In this document: one piece after another, positions 14,487 to 22,076 of the stretch | How positions within the stretch are numbered: the first letter of the stretch is position 1 | Layout of the letters: the number at the start of each line of letters is the position of its first letter | Source of the DNA: DAOVRD01 sp964521715 | GTDB lineage: Bacteria > Planctomycetota > Brocadiia > SM23-32 | Direction: 5' to 3' | DNA length: 39,836 nt | Assembly (NCBI GenBank): GCA_964521715.1 | Contig: CAZFSS010000034.1 | Span: 1-39,836, forward strand | Made by a program: the position numbers and the translations under genes | The notes under the pieces: model-generated | Told to the model about the DNA's origin: nothing | Seen by the model: only the letters and a program-made list of their open reading frames with translations | Databases searched by the model: none

Positions 14487-15791
14487 ATGGAAGTCACGTT
14501 CCCATACGGGAAGGACGAAGTCGTGCTGGAGGTCCCGTCGAGGGTCGCCGTCTACGAGTCTCGCTTCCCGCGGCCCGCGGCCGGTGCTGCGGCGACGGTG
14601 CTGCGTGCCGTGCGCGGCCCGATTGCCGCTGCGCCACTTCGGAAGGCGCTCGGGGCGCGCCGGGCCGGCGGCGTGGCCATCGTTGTGTCGGACGCCACCC
14701 GACCGGTCCCCTACGCCGGCTTCTTGCCCGATCTGCTGGGGGAAGTCGAGGCGGCCGGCGTCGCGCGCGAGGAGATCACGTTGCTCGTCGCCACCGGGAT
14801 GCACCGCCCTACGACCCTCGCCGAGCGCGAGGAGATGTACGGCCAGGCGGCTGCGGAGTACCGCGTGGTCGACCACGCCGGCGCGGACGAAGCCGCACTT
14901 GTGGAGCTGCCCGGCCGGAGCTGGGCGGGCTCGCGCGTGCGGCTCAGCCGCCTGTACGTTGAGGCCGGATTCCGCCTGCTCACGGGCCTGGTCGAGCCGC
15001 ACTTCATGGCCGGCTTTTCGGGCGGGCGGAAGGCCGTCTGCCCCGGCCTCTGTTCACTGGATGCGATCCGCAGCTTCCACGGCGGGGAGTTCATGGCCGA
15101 CCCGCGCGCCCGCAACGCGAACCTGGCCGGCAATCCGTGCCATGAGGAGTCCCTCTCGATCGCGCGCATGGCGCCGCCGGACTTCTGCCTGAACGTCGTC
15201 ATGAACGGGGACCGCCAGGTGGTCCGCGCCTTCGCCGGCGGCCTGGAAGGTGCGCACGCGGAGGCCTGCCGTTTCGTGTGCGACTGCGCCTGCCCCACCG
15301 TGGGCGCCGAAGCGGACGTCGTCGTGACCTCCAGCGGCGGCCATCCGCTGGACGGCACGTTCTACCAGTGCGTCAAGGGCCTGGTCTCGTGCCTGCCCGC
15401 CGTGCGGCAGGGCGGGACGGTAATCTCGTTCGGCGCCTGCTCCGAAGGCATAGGCAGCCCGGAATACGCGGGGCTGATGGCCGCGTACGCCGGTCGCTGG
15501 CGGGACTTCCTCGCCGACATCCGGAAGCCCGGCGCCTTCATGAAGGACCAGTGGCAGCTCCAGTTGCACGCGCGGGCGCTCGAGAAAGTGGGCCAGGACA
15601 GCCTCCACTTCGTCAGTGACGGGCTGTCGCAGGAGGATCTGGCGCCGCTCTCGGTCCACGGCCATGCCGTTGAGGCGGGGTCGGTCGGCAAGGAAGTCCA
15701 GGAGTTGCTCGACCGATCGGTGGCGGCGGGCCGCGGGGTCGCCGTGATCCCCGAAGGCCCTTACTGCGCCCCGCTGGCTCCGGGCACTTGA
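14487..15791 (+). CDS. LarA-family nickel-pincer-dependent racemase/epimerase
   Basis: 434 aa, LarA N- and C-terminal domains (DUF2088). LarA enzymes interconvert the stereochemistry of 2-hydroxy acids through hydride transfer to a nickel-pincer nucleotide. The four key residues of Lactobacillus plantarum LarA (H108, H174, K184, H200) correspond to H106 (ATGMHRP), H172 (VEPHFMAGFSGG), K182 (GGRKAVCPG) and H198 (RSFHGG) with identical spacing, so an active enzyme is expected. The substrate cannot be told: the family includes lactate, malate and other hydroxyacid racemases and sugar-acid epimerases. The cofactor genes larB, larC and larE are not in the window. The ATG at 14487 is preceded by GGAGGTGG. 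The open frame runs further upstream into the spacer, but homology starts here. Confidence 0.9.
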   Translation: MEVTFPYGKDEVVLEVPSRVAVYESRFPRPAAGAAATVLRAVRGPIAAAPLRKALGARRAGGVAIVVSDATRPVPYAGFLPDLLGEVEAAGVAREEITLLVATGMHRPTTLAEREEMYGQAAAEYRVVDHAGADEAALVELPGRSWAGSRVRLSRLYVEAGFRLLTGLVEPHFMAGFSGGRKAVCPGLCSLDAIRSFHGGEFMADPRARNANLAGNPCHEESLSIARMAPPDFCLNVVMNGDRQVVRAFAGGLEGAHAEACRFVCDCACPTVGAEADVVVTSSGGHPLDGTFYQCVKGLVSCLPAVRQGGTVISFGACSEGIGSPEYAGLMAAYAGRWRDFLADIRKPGAFMKDQWQLQLHARALEKVGQDSLHFVSDGLSQEDLAPLSVHGHAVEAGSVGKEVQELLDRSVAAGRGVAVIPEGPYCAPLAPGT

Positions 15792-15815
15792 GGATTGCCG
15801 TCCCGGTGCTATCAT
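15788..15815 (+). promoter_or_regulatory. Candidate promoter of the methyltransferase/AICAR transformylase pair
   Basis: TTGAGG (15788-15793, overlapping the LarA-type stop codon), 16-nt spacer, TATCAT (15810-15815) with an extended TGC before it. It shares TGCTAYCATGTCCG with the site upstream of the previous gene. Confidence 0.4.
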
Positions 15816-15866
15816 GTCCGACCTGCGGCCGGTCGCGGGACCGGTTTCACTCTCCGGGCAAGGAAG

Positions 15867-16601
15867 ATGACGGGCATCTACGGGAAGGACTTCGCGGCCG
15901 TCTACAACGATAGATGGCTGGACTTCGGCGCCAGGATGTGGCCGTTCGTGTCGAGGGCCGTGGCCAGGCAGAATCCCGGCGCGAGGGCATGGCTCGACCT
16001 GTGCTGCGGGACGGGGACGTTGCTGCGTCTGCTGTGCGAGCACGGCTTCGAAGCGGTCGGCCTGGACGCGTCCGCCCACCAGCTCAAGCACGCGAGGAGG
16101 AACGCCCCGGGCGCGAGGCTCGTGCGCGCGGACGTGCGGTCCTTCCGGCTGCCCGGCCAGTTCGACGTGATCACGTGCCTGTTCGACAGCCTGAACTACC
16201 TGAGTACGAAGCGCGATCTGGCGCGCGCCCTCCGGCGTGTGCGGCAGCACCTTGCGCAGGGCGGCCTGTTCATCTTCGACGTGAACACCTTCGCCGGCCT
16301 CCAGGACCGGTGGTGCAGGACGTCGACGATGCGCGAGCCCGGGCGGATGGTGATCGTCGAGACTTCCTTCAACGAGAAGCGCGCGCTCGGGCGCTGCCTG
16401 ATAACGGGATTCGTCAAGGAAGGCCGGCGCTGGCGGCGGTTCGACGAGGAGCACATCCAGCGGGGCTACAGGCCGGACGAGGTGGCCGAACTGCTGACGC
16501 GCGTCGGGCTCGCCTTCAGGCAGTACGACGGGCGCACTTTCTCCAGGCCGAGACAGAGGTCGGGCCGGCTCCTCTACGTCTGCCACGCGGAGCACGGATG
16601 A
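15867..16601 (+). CDS. Class I SAM-dependent methyltransferase
   Basis: 244 aa. Motif I is WLDLCCGTGTLLRLL (about 42-56), then VGLDASAHQLKHAR (acidic loop), RADVRSFRLPGQFDVITCLFDSLNYL (motif IV region) and GGLFIFDVNT. The C-terminal half (YRPDEVAELLTRVGLAFRQYDGRTF) matches a common family of small-molecule methyltransferases of unassigned substrate. The ATG at 15867 follows AAGGAAG closely and fits the family; the frame is open upstream to 15795. It shares its general type with the protein at 36383-37135, but they are not close copies. It precedes the AICAR transformylase by 48 bp; a functional link is not evident. Confidence 0.87.
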   Translation: MTGIYGKDFAAVYNDRWLDFGARMWPFVSRAVARQNPGARAWLDLCCGTGTLLRLLCEHGFEAVGLDASAHQLKHARRNAPGARLVRADVRSFRLPGQFDVITCLFDSLNYLSTKRDLARALRRVRQHLAQGGLFIFDVNTFAGLQDRWCRTSTMREPGRMVIVETSFNEKRALGRCLITGFVKEGRRWRRFDEEHIQRGYRPDEVAELLTRVGLAFRQYDGRTFSRPRQRSGRLLYVCHAEHG

Positions 16602-16649
16602 GAGCACGATGCGGCAGTTGAGTCCCCACCGATTCACGGAGGCCCGCTG

Positions 16650-17819
16650 ATGGAGATCAAGCTCAGGTACGGCTGCAACCCGCACCAGGGGTCCGCCCGA
16701 GTGGTCATGGACATGAAGTCGCCGCCGCTGGCGGTGCTCAACGGCGCGCCCGGCTACATCAACATCCTGGACGCGCTGGGCGCCTGGCAGCTCGCGGCTG
16801 AGCTGAAGGAGGCGACCGGGCTCGCGGGCGCGGCATCCTTCAAGCACGTCAGCCCGGCCGGGGCTGCCGTGGCCCGGCCTCTTTCGGGGCCGTTCCGGCT
16901 CTCGCAGATGATCCCGGAGGCCGACCTGTCGCCCGTGGCGACGGCCTACGCCCGCGCGCGCGGCGGCGACAGGATGTGTTCCTTCGGGGACATGGCGGCC
17001 GTCAGTGACGTGGTGGACGCGTCGCTTGCGCGCCTCATAGGACGGGAGGTCTCCGATGGCGTCATCGCGCCCGGCTACGAGCCGGACGCGCTGGAGATCC
17101 TCAAGCAGAAAAAGGGCGGCAAGTACCTCGTCCTTCAGATGGACGCGTCCTACGAGCCGCCCCCGATCGAGACACGCACGGTCTTCGGCCTCCGGCTGGA
17201 GCAGGAGCGCAACGGCGCCAGGGTCACCCCGGCCATGTTCGAGAACGCCGTGTCCGAGAGGAAAGAGCTCTCTGACGACATGGTGCAGACGCTGCTCGTC
17301 GCAACGATCGCCCTGAAATACACGCAGTCCAATTCCGTCTGCGTCGCCTACGACGGGCAGGTGATCGGGATGGGCGCGGGGCAGCAGTCGCGCGTCCACT
17401 GCACGCGCCTGGCCTGCGACAAGGCCGACAAGTGGCTGCTCCAGCAGCATCCGCGCGTGCTGGGCCTGAAGTTCAGGAAGGGGCTGACCAGGGCGGAGAA
17501 GACGAACGTGGTCGATCAGTTCCTGTTGTGGGGCGAGCTGTCCGACCACGAGAAGGAGCAGATGCTGTCGCAGCTTACTGAGGAGCCTGCCCCGTTCACG
17601 CCGGAGGAGCGCAGCGAGTGGATCGGCGGGTTCGAAGGCATCTGTCTGAGCTCGGATGCATTCATCCCGTTCCGGGACACGGTGGACAGGGCCAGCCGGA
17701 GCGGCGTGCGCTGCATCCTTCAGACGGGCGGCTCGCTCCGCGACGACGACGTGACGGCGGCGGCCGACCAGTACGGCATGGTGATGATCCACTCCGGGAT
17801 GAGGTGGTTCCTGCACTGA
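16650..17819 (+). CDS. Stand-alone AICAR transformylase (PurH C-terminal domain type)
   Basis: Transfers a formyl group from 10-formyl-tetrahydrofolate to AICAR in the ninth step of purine synthesis. The 389-aa protein begins directly at the transformylase domain: LRYGCNPHQGSA, then the catalytic Lys65-His66 in SFKHVSPAGAAV, later ALKYTQSNSVCVAYDGQVIGMGAGQQSRVHC and a C-terminal FPF-like segment (SSDAFIPFRDTVDRASRSGV). The IMP cyclohydrolase half of bifunctional PurH is absent, so cyclisation must be done by another gene (PurO-type or separate IMPCH). GGAGG lies 7 nt before the ATG. Stand-alone forms are known in several phyla; this gene might also coexist with a complete purH elsewhere. Confidence 0.9.
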   Translation: MEIKLRYGCNPHQGSARVVMDMKSPPLAVLNGAPGYINILDALGAWQLAAELKEATGLAGAASFKHVSPAGAAVARPLSGPFRLSQMIPEADLSPVATAYARARGGDRMCSFGDMAAVSDVVDASLARLIGREVSDGVIAPGYEPDALEILKQKKGGKYLVLQMDASYEPPPIETRTVFGLRLEQERNGARVTPAMFENAVSERKELSDDMVQTLLVATIALKYTQSNSVCVAYDGQVIGMGAGQQSRVHCTRLACDKADKWLLQQHPRVLGLKFRKGLTRAEKTNVVDQFLLWGELSDHEKEQMLSQLTEEPAPFTPEERSEWIGGFEGICLSSDAFIPFRDTVDRASRSGVRCILQTGGSLRDDDVTAAADQYGMVMIHSGMRWFLH

Positions 17820-17864
17820 CTGGAGCGCGAGCCGTCGCGTGCGGTTCTGCGCGGCCTCTTTGTC

Positions 17865-17897
17865 ATTCCGAGGCCCGCCGTACGGCGGGCGAGGAAT
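17865..17897. repeat. Nested palindrome between AICAR transformylase and nucleotidyltransferase genes
   Basis: A perfect 18-bp palindrome (17873-17890, core CCGCCGTACGGCGG) is flanked by ATTCC (17865-17869) and GGAAT (17893-17897), giving a larger dyad. The flanks recall the dispersed ATTCCGAG...GAGGAAT elements seen in many environmental genomes (from memory, not verified). No T-run follows, so it is not a simple terminator. Confidence 0.6.
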
Positions 17898-17956
17898 CTC
17901 TCCGCTTGGGACCAGAGCCCCGGCGGTGGCCATGGCCTTCCGCCCGGGAGGGACCG

Positions 17957-18895
17957 ATGTGGGATCCTGAGTCGGCGGGCATAGACGCGGGCGCGCTGCG
18001 TCGCTTTCTGGAGGACCACGTCTACTCCCTGCCCGGGGCGGGCGATCCGCGGCATGAGTTCACCGTCCTGGTGACGGGCAGCCGTTCGGCCGGCGTGCAC
18101 ACGGACGCGTCGGACGTGGACCTGGACGTGCTCTGTCCGCAGCCCGTCTACCAGGCCGTGCACCGCGCCTCGTTCGAGGCCGGCATCGTCCGCGCGGAAA
18201 GGTCGTTCTTCTGGACGCTGGAGGGCGACGACTGGTCCCGCTATTTCGGGCGGGACATGGGCCGGCCGCACTTTTCCCTGTGCAGCCTCGACCGGGCGGT
18301 CGAGCACTTCGGCACCTACGATGACACGTGGCTGTGGATATGGCTCAACGCGAAGGTCGTTGCTGACCCCGGCCGCCAGTTCCAGGGCATCGTGGACGGC
18401 TTCGCCGGATACCCGAAAGACGTCCTGGTCCGGAAGATCAAGTACCGCTGGCTGCTGGCCGGCTACTGGGAAGTTGATGTCTTCCCCTATCACTCGCGCG
18501 ACGACGACAAGGTGCTCGCGGCCTCGGCGGCGCTTCTGAACGCCGTCAACGAGCTGCTGCGCCTGTTCTTCCTCGTCGAGGGACGGCCGTTTCCGTACGC
18601 GGAACTCCTCATGCGGCTTGCTCCGACGACGCCGTTGGGCCGGGAGCTGTTGCCCATCCTGAGGCGCGTCGTGGACCTCGTGGCCGGGCGGGCCGGCGAA
18701 GGGATGTCCGTCTGGCAGCGCCTGACGCGTGCGTGCGAGCTGCTCTGCGTCTGCGACAAGAGCGAGGAGTGCCGTCGGCTGGAGGATGCCTGCGCGAAGG
18801 CGATGGTGGCTGCCGGCGTCGATCCCCGGTGGGTCGAGGCCGACTACCGCAACATAGACGAGCTGCTGCTCGGCGAGCTCGGCCCGGTGCCGTGA
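17957..18895 (+). CDS. Nucleotidyltransferase-fold protein of unknown target
   Basis: 312 aa. The N-terminal region has the polymerase-beta-type signature VTGSRSAGVHTDASDVDLDV: Gly41-Ser42 followed by Asp53/Asp55 (and D57), the metal-binding core of nucleotidyltransferases. The remainder is mainly helical (KIKYRWLLAGYWEVDVFPY, LLNAVNELLRLFFLVEGRPFPY), resembling DUF4037-type proteins, in which the helical part may recognise a substrate. The target, whether an antibiotic, a nucleotide or a protein, cannot be inferred. The start is the ATG at 17957, after GGGAGGGA. It ends 26 bp before the EPSP synthase start and is probably cotranscribed with it. Confidence 0.75.
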   Translation: MWDPESAGIDAGALRRFLEDHVYSLPGAGDPRHEFTVLVTGSRSAGVHTDASDVDLDVLCPQPVYQAVHRASFEAGIVRAERSFFWTLEGDDWSRYFGRDMGRPHFSLCSLDRAVEHFGTYDDTWLWIWLNAKVVADPGRQFQGIVDGFAGYPKDVLVRKIKYRWLLAGYWEVDVFPYHSRDDDKVLAASAALLNAVNELLRLFFLVEGRPFPYAELLMRLAPTTPLGRELLPILRRVVDLVAGRAGEGMSVWQRLTRACELLCVCDKSEECRRLEDACAKAMVAAGVDPRWVEADYRNIDELLLGELGPVP

Positions 18896-18921
18896 GGCCC
18901 GGCGCTCGCAAGGGGAGCGAA

Positions 18922-20178
18922 GTGCGGACGGTCCACAGGACAGGGAAGTCCGAGGTCGCCGTGGCGGCGCCGCCGTCGAAGGCGCACACCCTTCGCGCGC
19001 TTTTCCTCAGCGCACTGGCCGAGGGCCGGAGCGTCATTGCGAACGCCCTCATGGGCGATGACCAGCGGCACGCAATGGACTGCCTTCGGGCGCTGGGCGT
19101 GGCGGTCGTCGCGGCCGGCGATGGGGTCGTCGTGCAAGGGAGCGGCGGCCGGTTCGCGCCCGTTTCGCAGGAGCTCGACGTCGGCGAATCGGGCGTCAGC
19201 ATGAACTTCCTGTCGGCCCTGGCGTGTCTGGCGTCGAAGCCGGTGACGATCACCGGCGTCCGGCGGATCACCGAGCGGCCGATCGGAGAGCTCATCAGCG
19301 GCCTGCGCCAGCTCGGCTGCGGCGTCGAGTGCCTCGGGCGAGAGGGTTACCCGCCCGTCAAGGTTCACGGGGGCGGCATACCGGGCGGGACGGCGCAAAT
19401 GCGGGGGCACGTGACCTCCCAGTACTTCAGCGCCGTCCTGCTGGCGGCGCCGTACGCGGAGCGGCCCGTCACGCTGCGCTGCCTCGGCCCCATGTGCGAG
19501 AAGCCGTACGTGGCGATAACGCTGGAGATGATGGCCCGGTTCGGCGTGGAGGCCACGCACCGCGACCTTGTGGAGTTCGCCGTGCCGAACGGGCGCGCCT
19601 ACGCGGGGCGCGAAGTCGAGATCGAGGGCGACTACAGCAGCGCTTCGTTCTTCTTCGAGGCGGCGGCCGTCTGCCGCAGCCGCGTCACCGTGACCGGCCT
19701 GAATCCCGAGTCCGTCCAGGGCGACCGCAGGTTCCTCGATCTGCTCGAGCGGATGGGCTGTGAAGTCGCCCGCAGGCCGGGCGGGTTCACCGTCCGGGGC
19801 CGCGAACTGAGAGGCATCGAGGCCGACATGGCCGACACGCCCGACCTGGTGCCGCCGCTCGCCGTGGCGGCCGCCTTCGCGAAGGGCACGATGCGCCTGA
19901 CCCGCATCGCGCACCTGAGCCACAAGGAGTCCGACAGACCCGCCGTCATCGCGTCCGAGCTCGTGAAGATGGGCGTCGAGGTCTCATGGGACGGGTCGAC
20001 GCTCTGCATCATGGGCGGCGAGCCGCACGGGGCGCGGATAGACCCGCACAACGACCACCGGATAGCGATGAGTTTCGCCGTGGCGGGGCTGGCGGTCGGC
20101 GATCAGGTCATCGAGGACGAGGCGTGCGTTGCCAAGTCCTTCCCGGACTTCTGGGAGAGGCTGGCGTCATTCCGCTGA
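18922..20178 (+). CDS. aroA: EPSP synthase-like 3-phosphoshikimate 1-carboxyvinyltransferase (divergent)
   Basis: Sixth step of the shikimate pathway: joins PEP to shikimate 3-phosphate. 418 aa with a GTG start after AAGGGGAG. Visible family landmarks: PPSKAHTLRA near the N terminus, RRITERPIGELISGLRQLG, TSQYFSAVLLAAPYA, DTPDLVPPLAV (catalytic Asp), SHKESDRPAVIASEL (Lys-Glu pair), DHRIAMSFAVAGL (His-Arg) and AKSFPDFWERL. Most residues equivalent to E. coli K22, R27, R124, Q171, D313, K340, E341, R386 and K411 are present. Two differ: the Ser after K22 is Ala, and the GTAMRP-equivalent is GVSMNF (Arg100 replaced by Asn). It is most likely a true but distant AroA. UDP-GlcNAc enolpyruvyltransferase is less likely because the KESDR and DHRIAM blocks fit AroA. 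Confidence 0.85.
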   Translation: MRTVHRTGKSEVAVAAPPSKAHTLRALFLSALAEGRSVIANALMGDDQRHAMDCLRALGVAVVAAGDGVVVQGSGGRFAPVSQELDVGESGVSMNFLSALACLASKPVTITGVRRITERPIGELISGLRQLGCGVECLGREGYPPVKVHGGGIPGGTAQMRGHVTSQYFSAVLLAAPYAERPVTLRCLGPMCEKPYVAITLEMMARFGVEATHRDLVEFAVPNGRAYAGREVEIEGDYSSASFFFEAAAVCRSRVTVTGLNPESVQGDRRFLDLLERMGCEVARRPGGFTVRGRELRGIEADMADTPDLVPPLAVAAAFAKGTMRLTRIAHLSHKESDRPAVIASELVKMGVEVSWDGSTLCIMGGEPHGARIDPHNDHRIAMSFAVAGLAVGDQVIEDEACVAKSFPDFWERLASFR

Positions 20179-20214
20179 CGGCGGGCCTCTCGCCTCGGGC
20201 GCCTGCGTGCCTTC

Positions 20215-21642
20215 TCATTGCTGCCGGGGGGCGAGCAAGGGCTCCAGTTCGCGCACGCGCTTCTGGGCCTGGTCCCTTCTCTCTCCCGCCAGGCCGGACT
20301 GGAGCGCGCGCCCGTAGCCGCCGTAGGCATCGGCCAGGCGCCCCGTCTTGTCGTAGCACACGGCCAGCGTGTAGTGCACGTCGGGGTCGTTTGGCCGCGC
20401 GCCCGCCACCGCCTCCAGCGGCTCGACGGCCGCGGCGTAGCGGCCGAGTGCGTAGCGCGCCATTCCGAGGCCGTAATGAGCGGTCACGCTGCCGGGGAAG
20501 CCGTGGACGGCGGCGGCGAACTCTTTCTCGGCCTCTGGAAAATCGCCCTGTTTCATGAAAACCGACCCCAGGCCGATGTTGGCCGGCACGTAGCGGCGGT
20601 CCTGCGCCAGGGACTCCAGGTAGGCAGCCTGGGCTTCCGCCAACCTGCCCAGGCCCAGCAGCGCGTCGCCCTTGAGGCGATGGAACAGCGCCTGATCCGC
20701 GCGGATGTCGAGCGACTCGTTTGCCGCTGACAGGGCGCCCGCGAAGTCCCCCTTGTCGAGCAGCTTCATGCCGCGGTCGTATGGGCCGAACGCCTTATCC
20801 ACCTGGCACAGCGCGGCGAGCCGCCGGTTCCAGCGGTCCCCATAGATCCCCTCGCCCTCGACGTAGCGGCTCGAGCGCAGCTCCTTCTCCCGGATGACGT
20901 CCTGGATCTCCATGATCCGGCTATCCGTCTGCGGGTGCGTCGACAGGTACCTGTCCAGCACGGTGTCCCTGCGCTGGCTCATGGAGGCCAGGAGCCTCTG
21001 CATCTCGATGGCCTGCTGCGCGTCCCAGCCGGCCAGCGCCATGTAGTAAGCGCCGACGCGGTCCGCCTGGCGCTCCTGCTCGCGGCTGTAGGACAGGCCG
21101 AGCAGCGCCACGCTGGCCTCTCCCAGCCCCACCGCCACCTGGCCGGACGTGGAGTCGCCGGCCGCGTTGCCGGCCACGCCGAAGGCCAGGCCGGTCAGCA
21201 TGCTGTGCGTCAACTGCTTCGCGGAATGGCCGGCGGCCACGTGCGCCAGCTCGTGCCCCATGACGGCGGCGAACTGCGCTTCGTTCTCTAGCCGGGCCAG
21301 GAACCCGCGCGTCGCGTACACGTGCGTCGGCGTCGCAAAGGCGTTGACCACCGACGTGTTGAGCATCGTGAATTCCATGGGCATGTCGCGCCGGTGGGAG
21401 CAGGCTTGCAGGCGCATCACGATCGTGCCCAGGTAGCGGTTCAGCTCGGGGTCGTGGTACTCGCCGCCGTACATGAAGATGACGTTGGGATGCGACTGGT
21501 TGCCGAGGGCGATCTCTTCCTGTTGGCTCACCAGGACGAGCTCGCGCGAGCCGGTGACGGGATTGACGCGGCAGCCGGCCGCCGCCGCGCACGCCAGCGC
21601 ACAGAGCGCCAGGAACGCCAGCCTGCAAGTGGAGCGATGCAT
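20215..21642 (-). CDS. M48 family metalloprotease lipoprotein with TPR repeats (BepA-like)
   Basis: 475 aa. Signal peptide with lipobox AAAGC (Cys24) points to a lipid-anchored envelope protein. The zinc site is H130-E131-x2-H134 in MGHELAHVAAGH, with the third ligand Glu190 in SREQERQADRVG; NAFATPTHVYATRGFL is the usual M48 block. The C-terminal part (about 285-470) has several TPRs (ALFHRLKGDALLGLGRLAEA, PANIGLGSVFMKQGDFPEAE, TAHYGLGMARYALGRYAAAV, DVHYTLAVCYDKTGRLADAY). In E. coli the similar BepA helps assemble or degrade LptD and BAM-dependent outer-membrane proteins. It lies 4 bp after a small lipoprotein gene, probably in one transcript, and is convergent with aroA. Confidence 0.92.
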   Translation of the reverse strand: MHRSTCRLAFLALCALACAAAAGCRVNPVTGSRELVLVSQQEEIALGNQSHPNVIFMYGGEYHDPELNRYLGTIVMRLQACSHRRDMPMEFTMLNTSVVNAFATPTHVYATRGFLARLENEAQFAAVMGHELAHVAAGHSAKQLTHSMLTGLAFGVAGNAAGDSTSGQVAVGLGEASVALLGLSYSREQERQADRVGAYYMALAGWDAQQAIEMQRLLASMSQRRDTVLDRYLSTHPQTDSRIMEIQDVIREKELRSSRYVEGEGIYGDRWNRRLAALCQVDKAFGPYDRGMKLLDKGDFAGALSAANESLDIRADQALFHRLKGDALLGLGRLAEAQAAYLESLAQDRRYVPANIGLGSVFMKQGDFPEAEKEFAAAVHGFPGSVTAHYGLGMARYALGRYAAAVEPLEAVAGARPNDPDVHYTLAVCYDKTGRLADAYGGYGRALQSGLAGERRDQAQKRVRELEPLLAPRQQ

Positions 21643-21646
21643 GTCT

Positions 21647-21832
21647 CTACCGCGAAGGGAACACGTAGTCCGGCCGCCCGTCGTCGGGGTCCCTGTACGT
21701 CAGGTTCTGCTCCAGGCTCTCCAGACGGGGCTGGGCGGGCGGCGCCACGTCTGCGATCTCCCGGCTGATCGTGCAGCCGGTCTGTGCGCAGAAGACCAGA
21801 CACAGGACGAGGATGAGCGTTCTCCGGACCAT
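21647..21832 (-). CDS. Small lipoprotein of unknown function
   Basis: 61 aa. Hydrophobic signal VRRTLILVLCLVFCAQTGC with a lipobox cysteine at position 20, followed by a short Pro-rich polar tail (TISREIADVAPPAQPRLESL). GGAGG lies 8 nt before the ATG and its stop is only 4 bp before the M48 lipoprotein start, so expression as a two-gene unit is likely. No family is recognised; a small partner or decoy of the protease are both guesses. Confidence 0.7.
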   Translation of the reverse strand: MVRRTLILVLCLVFCAQTGCTISREIADVAPPAQPRLESLEQNLTYRDPDDGRPDYVFPSR

Positions 21833-21921
21833 CAGTGCCTCCGCCGCAGACCATGCCCGCTGGAGTCGGTTGACTGTGAGGATACTGCATGTCGCCCCCC
21901 GACGGCAAGCGCCCCACTACT

Positions 21922-21950
21922 TTGACAGGTCTGCGCGGCGCCCTTATCAT
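21922..21950 (+). promoter_or_regulatory. Promoter of the UvrD/PcrA gene
   Basis: TTGACA (21922-21927), 17-nt spacer, TATCAT (21945-21950): perfect -35 and 5 of 6 in the -10. The leader would be about 120 nt and includes an 18-bp tandem repeat. No LexA-type box is recognised. Confidence 0.65.
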
Positions 21951-21961
21951 GTGCGTCTGGC

Positions 21962-22004
21962 GCAAGGCAGGCGGATGCCGCAAGGCAGACGGATGCCACA
22001 AGGC
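21962..22004 (+). repeat. 18-bp tandem repeat in the UvrD leader
   Basis: Two copies (21962-21979 and 21980-21997) of GCAAGGCAGRCGGATGCC with one difference, then a partial third (ACAAGGC). It lies downstream of the presumed transcription start and before the start codon. Confidence 0.8.
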
Positions 22005-22076
22005 CGGCCCCGCGCGTGTTGCCGTATAGCGTTAATCTCAAGCGTCTTACATCAGGCCTATCTGCCGGGAGCCCGC

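Noticed and set aside
15054..17933. 959-codon open frame on the minus strand
   Set aside because: It runs antisense through the LarA-type, methyltransferase and AICAR transformylase genes, all supported by motifs. Its translation is low-complexity and rich in Arg, Val, Ala and Leu.
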